Shown: positions 61,425 through 64,000 of the stretch, piece by piece
Position numbering within the stretch: position 1 is the first letter of the stretch
Layout of the letters: each line of letters opens with the position of its first letter
Assembly: GCA_002408085.1 (NCBI GenBank)
Contig: DHQL01000011.1
Coordinates: 62,001-126,000, forward strand
From: Spirochaeta sp. UBA5339
Lineage (GTDB): Bacteria > Spirochaetota > Spirochaetia > DSM-2461
Length of the DNA stretch: 64,000 nt
Reading direction: 5' to 3'
Notes under the pieces: generated by a model
Seen by the model: the letters and a program-made list of their open reading frames with translations, nothing else
The model's database searches: none
Told to the model about the DNA's origin: nothing
Made by a program: the position numbers and the translations under genes

Positions 61425-62980
61425 GTGACAACAGAGTACTGATCGTTGACGACAACGAGATGATAAGAGATGTTCTGACGGATATACTGGAGCAGGAGGG
61501 ATATGAGGTTGACTGCTGTTCCCTGGGTGAAGAAGCCCTGAAACGGGGAGAAAATCAGCCCCCGGACCTCTTTCTTCTGGATATCAGCCTGCCCGATATT
61601 GACGGACTGGAGCTCTGCCGGCGGTTTAAATCAAAAAATCCCACGGCGGCGGTACCGGTCATCTTTATCAGCGGACTTCTGGGCATGGAGGAGAAGGCCG
61701 CCGGTTTCAAGGCGGGAGGGGCTGACTATATTACAAAACCCTTCCAGAACCTTGATGTTCTAATCCGTGTTCGGACCCATATACAGCTTTATAAAAACAC
61801 CAGACTTCTGGAATCCATGATGGATACCCTGGAGGAGAAGGTTGAACAGAGAACCAGAGAACTGAGGATCGCCAAGGAGAGCGCCGAAAAGGCCAATCTG
61901 GCTAAGACCGAGTTTCTAGCCAATATAAACCATGAGATCAGAACCCCCCTGAACGGGATTCTGGGGATGCTGGACCTGATGAAGAAGCAGCCCATGAACG
62001 ATGATCTGGAGATGTACCACAGCCTGGCCTCCTTTTCGGCGCGCCATCTTTCTGCTGTATTCTCGGACATCCTGGACTACTCACAGCTGGACTCCCAGTC
62101 CCTGAAATTCAACTACAGAACACTCCGGGCGGGGGAAGTTCTTGAGAAACTCTGCCGTCTGCAGCAGATCAGGGCTGAGGAGAAAGGACTGAAAATGACC
62201 TGGACCCTCCCCGGTGCTGAAAAGGAGTTTGTCAGCGACGAGGTAAGGCTGGTGCAGATCATCAACAATCTGATAGGCAATGCCGTAAAGTACTCAAACA
62301 ACGGCACAATTACCGTGGAGTGTTCCATAAGGGATGAACTTGTTATCTCAGTGCGGGATGAAGGTGTCGGCATCCCTGCATCAAGGACAGAGGAGATCTT
62401 TACTCCCTTTCTGCAGCTTGAATCTCCCTATACCAAGGAGCACAGCGGAACAGGCCTTGGTCTGGCCATCAGCCGGAGTCTGGCCGTATCCATGGGCGGG
62501 CGGATTGAGGTGGAATCGGAACCCGGCAGGGGCAGCTGCTTCACCCTCCTCCTCCCGGAACACAAGGCGCCCTTCCCGGTATCTTCTGAGAAAGGAACCG
62601 GTTCTGCAGAGACAGGCAGATCTCTGAAGATCCTTGTTGTGGAGGACAATACAGTCAACATCTATCTGCTCCAGAACATTCTGGAAAGCGCAGGCCATGA
62701 GGTCTTCGAGGCCCTTGATGGTGAAGAGGCTCTGGAAGAGCTTGAAAACTGCTCTCCCGATCTGATGCTCCTGGATATGGGTCTTCCGAAAAAGAGCGGT
62801 CTTGAGGTGATCAGGGAGATCAGGGCAAGAGAGGAGTATAAATCCCTTCCTGTGATTGCGGTCACCGCATACTCTCAGAGGCAGGACCAGGAGAGCTTTG
62901 AGGAGGCGGGCATCACGGCGGTAATTACAAAGCCTGTATCTGAAGGGGAGCTGCTGGAAGCGGTTGGAAGGTTCCGATAA
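61421..62980 (+). CDS. REC-HisKA-HATPase-REC hybrid kinase
   Basis: 519 residues: N-terminal receiver (D54, K106), coiled linker, HisKA H171 (INHEIRTPLNG), HATPase (IGNAVKYS, RDEGVGIP, GTGLGLAISRS), C-terminal receiver D452 (LLDMGLPKKSG). It is soluble. It can be phosphorylated by an upstream kinase on its N-terminal receiver and so is a second tier to the SBP3 hybrid kinase in the same operon. Confidence 0.92.
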   Translation: MSDNRVLIVDDNEMIRDVLTDILEQEGYEVDCCSLGEEALKRGENQPPDLFLLDISLPDIDGLELCRRFKSKNPTAAVPVIFISGLLGMEEKAAGFKAGGADYITKPFQNLDVLIRVRTHIQLYKNTRLLESMMDTLEEKVEQRTRELRIAKESAEKANLAKTEFLANINHEIRTPLNGILGMLDLMKKQPMNDDLEMYHSLASFSARHLSAVFSDILDYSQLDSQSLKFNYRTLRAGEVLEKLCRLQQIRAEEKGLKMTWTLPGAEKEFVSDEVRLVQIINNLIGNAVKYSNNGTITVECSIRDELVISVRDEGVGIPASRTEEIFTPFLQLESPYTKEHSGTGLGLAISRSLAVSMGGRIEVESEPGRGSCFTLLLPEHKAPFPVSSEKGTGSAETGRSLKILVVEDNTVNIYLLQNILESAGHEVFEALDGEEALEELENCSPDLMLLDMGLPKKSGLEVIREIRAREEYKSLPVIAVTAYSQRQDQESFEEAGITAVITKPVSEGELLEAVGRFR

Positions 62981-63047
62981 GGCAGATACCGGCGGCGTTC
63001 CAGCAAACCAGACCTTTTTTCTAATCTATAAAAAAATCCTCTTTTCT

Positions 63048-63077
63048 TTGAATACCAACAGACAGGTACACTACAAT
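63048..63077 (+). promoter_or_regulatory. Candidate promoter of the CZB chemoreceptor gene
   Basis: TTGAAT at 63048-63053, 18-bp spacer, TACAAT at 63072-63077, about 95 bp before the ATG. Confidence 0.4.
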
Positions 63078-63171
63078 TAATAGTCAGCAGCTCTGATTAA
63101 TAAACCAGAGAATACTTTACAGCAATAGAATACAACCGGCTCCCATGGGCTCCGGGAAAGAGAGGAATACG

Positions 63172-64000
63172 ATGAAGAGATGGAAAGATATCAGAATTAT
63201 GGGAAAACTGATGATCGGCTTCGGCACGATTATGGCTCTTCTTCTTGTAGTCTCTCTATGGGCCATCCTCGGGATATCTGAAATTGTCGGGAATGCCGAA
63301 GAAGTGATTATGGGAAACAAGCTCAACGGCAACCTTGCCCAGAAGGAGGTGGACCACCTGAACTGGGCCACCGATGTAAATACCCTCCTTACAGATGATA
63401 CCGTTACCAAACTGAATGTTCAGCTGGATCATACCCTCTGTGCCTTCGGTCAGTGGCTCTACGGCCCCGAACGGAGAGAGGCGGAGACTCTTATGCCCTC
63501 ACTGGCAGCCAAATTCACCGCCATCGAAGGGCCCCATCAGGTACTCCATCAGTCCGCGTCCAGAATCGACGAGGTCTTTGTCCAGGCCGATACCACCCTT
63601 TCTGCAAAGCTCAGCCAGAGAGAGATCGAGCATCTTGAGTGGGCCTCGTCCATAAGGGACAGCCTGCTTCTGGGAGAAAGAAGTCTGTCGGTGGAACTGA
63701 ATCCTGAACGCTGTAACCTTGGTAAATGGATTGACTCTGAAGAGGGAAGAATGATCTATGAGAATCAGTCTCCCGAGTTTCAGGCCCACTGGGACAGGAT
63801 GATTGAGGACCATGCGGCACTCCACAACTCCGCCCGGACCATGAACGGCATGATGAGTTCCAATGCCGGTGCACGGTCCTACTTTACCGCCAGCCTCCTC
63901 CCCAACCTTCACAGCACTCTGGACGGAATAAGCGGCCTCAAGGCCATAGCCGATTCCGATATGGCCCGGATGCAGGAGGCATTTGAGATCTACAGCAGTG
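63172..64000 (+). CDS. Chemoreceptor with two tandem CZB-type zinc modules, 3' partial
   Basis: At least 276 residues, running off the right edge; ATG 63172 has AGAGGAA upstream. TM1 is at 13-34. Two repeated modules follow, each with the CZB pattern of three His and one Cys: HLNW H62, C90 in CAFGQW, H122 and H126; then HLEW H154, C181 in CNLGKW, H214 and H218. CZB domains bind zinc and in other receptors sense zinc or oxidants such as HOCl through the Cys. Here they lie just after TM1, so they are probably extracytoplasmic. The chemoreceptor signalling tip should lie beyond the window; calling it an MCP is inference from the N-terminal layout. Confidence 0.75.
   Translation, partial: MKRWKDIRIMGKLMIGFGTIMALLLVVSLWAILGISEIVGNAEEVIMGNKLNGNLAQKEVDHLNWATDVNTLLTDDTVTKLNVQLDHTLCAFGQWLYGPERREAETLMPSLAAKFTAIEGPHQVLHQSASRIDEVFVQADTTLSAKLSQREIEHLEWASSIRDSLLLGERSLSVELNPERCNLGKWIDSEEGRMIYENQSPEFQAHWDRMIEDHAALHNSARTMNGMMSSNAGARSYFTASLLPNLHSTLDGISGLKAIADSDMARMQEAFEIYSS

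Overview
The window looks like chromosome from a free-living, motile, probably anaerobic or facultative spirochaete-type bacterium with a diderm envelope. This is an inference: there is no rRNA or other decisive marker gene. It rests on the density of methyl-accepting chemotaxis proteins (three, one with a 7TM-DISM front end) and hybrid histidine kinases (three), on lipobox and signal peptides, and on oxygen-avoiding chemistry (tungsten-type aldehyde ferredoxin oxidoreductase, polyferredoxins, sulfide-dependent homocysteine synthesis). Base composition is fairly even and moderately GC-rich, except for an AT-richer diguanylate cyclase gene at about 27.6-28.6 kb. I see no phage, insertion sequence, CRISPR array or rRNA operon.

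Layout. 1-6 kb: the end of an ECF vitamin/metal importer (fused double ATPase and EcfT), an inositol-phosphatase-family enzyme, a five-TM protein with the architecture of enterobacterial IgaA, and a secreted SH3-like protein. 6.2-9.7 kb: a 59-residue stand-alone MshEN-like protein, a TrmB-family regulator whose start codon lies inside a 30-bp perfect palindrome, a class IV aminotransferase and an MFS permease. 9.7-17 kb: a 7TM-DISM chemoreceptor, then a tight operon DUF1445-DUF4392-pxpB-pxpA-pxpC-aminotransferase, ended by a clear terminator. This joins the two halves of a D-glutamate cyclase to 5-oxoprolinase.

17-27 kb: a sulfatase-fold protein without the formylglycine nucleophile, an HD protein and a GNAT-histidine-kinase-like fusion, all overlapping. 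Then come a probable 41-residue minus-strand gene with its own terminator, an MFS-HEAT fusion overlapping a soluble hybrid kinase, hisC and a PrsW-family protease. Two identical initiator tRNA genes follow, each with its own promoter and terminator, and then a GAF-GGDEF cyclase. 29-35 kb: a phosphodiesterase, a small coiled-coil lipoprotein, a nucleoside hydrolase, the COG1900/NIL-ferredoxin/COG2122 homocysteine set and a lactonase-type propeller. 35-42 kb: a ~200-nt structured leader before a molybdopterin operon (moeA-moaA-moaC-MOSC-mogA-MOSC), convergent with a tungsten-type oxidoreductase and its polyferredoxin.

42-50 kb: a hemolysin III-type membrane protein, thioredoxin, a BASS transporter, an acyl-CoA synthetase, a ribokinase and a PutP-type symporter. 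49-64 kb is dominated by signalling: a CheY-CheC-GGDEF operon, a 6TM chemoreceptor, a PAS-GGDEF-EAL protein, an operon of hybrid kinase - winged-helix-like/TolB-like protein - REC-kinase-REC, and a chemoreceptor with two tandem CZB-type zinc modules that runs off the window. Monomeric NADP-isocitrate dehydrogenase and a histidine phosphatase lie among these.

The genes group into a few working themes: D-amino acid/5-oxoproline use, anaerobic sulfur assimilation, Mo/W cofactor synthesis feeding the oxidoreductase, and a large chemotaxis/c-di-GMP network. The least conventional parts are the IgaA-like protein, the GNAT-kinase fusion, the MFS-HEAT protein paired with a cytosolic kinase, the moeA leader RNA and the miniature MshEN protein.
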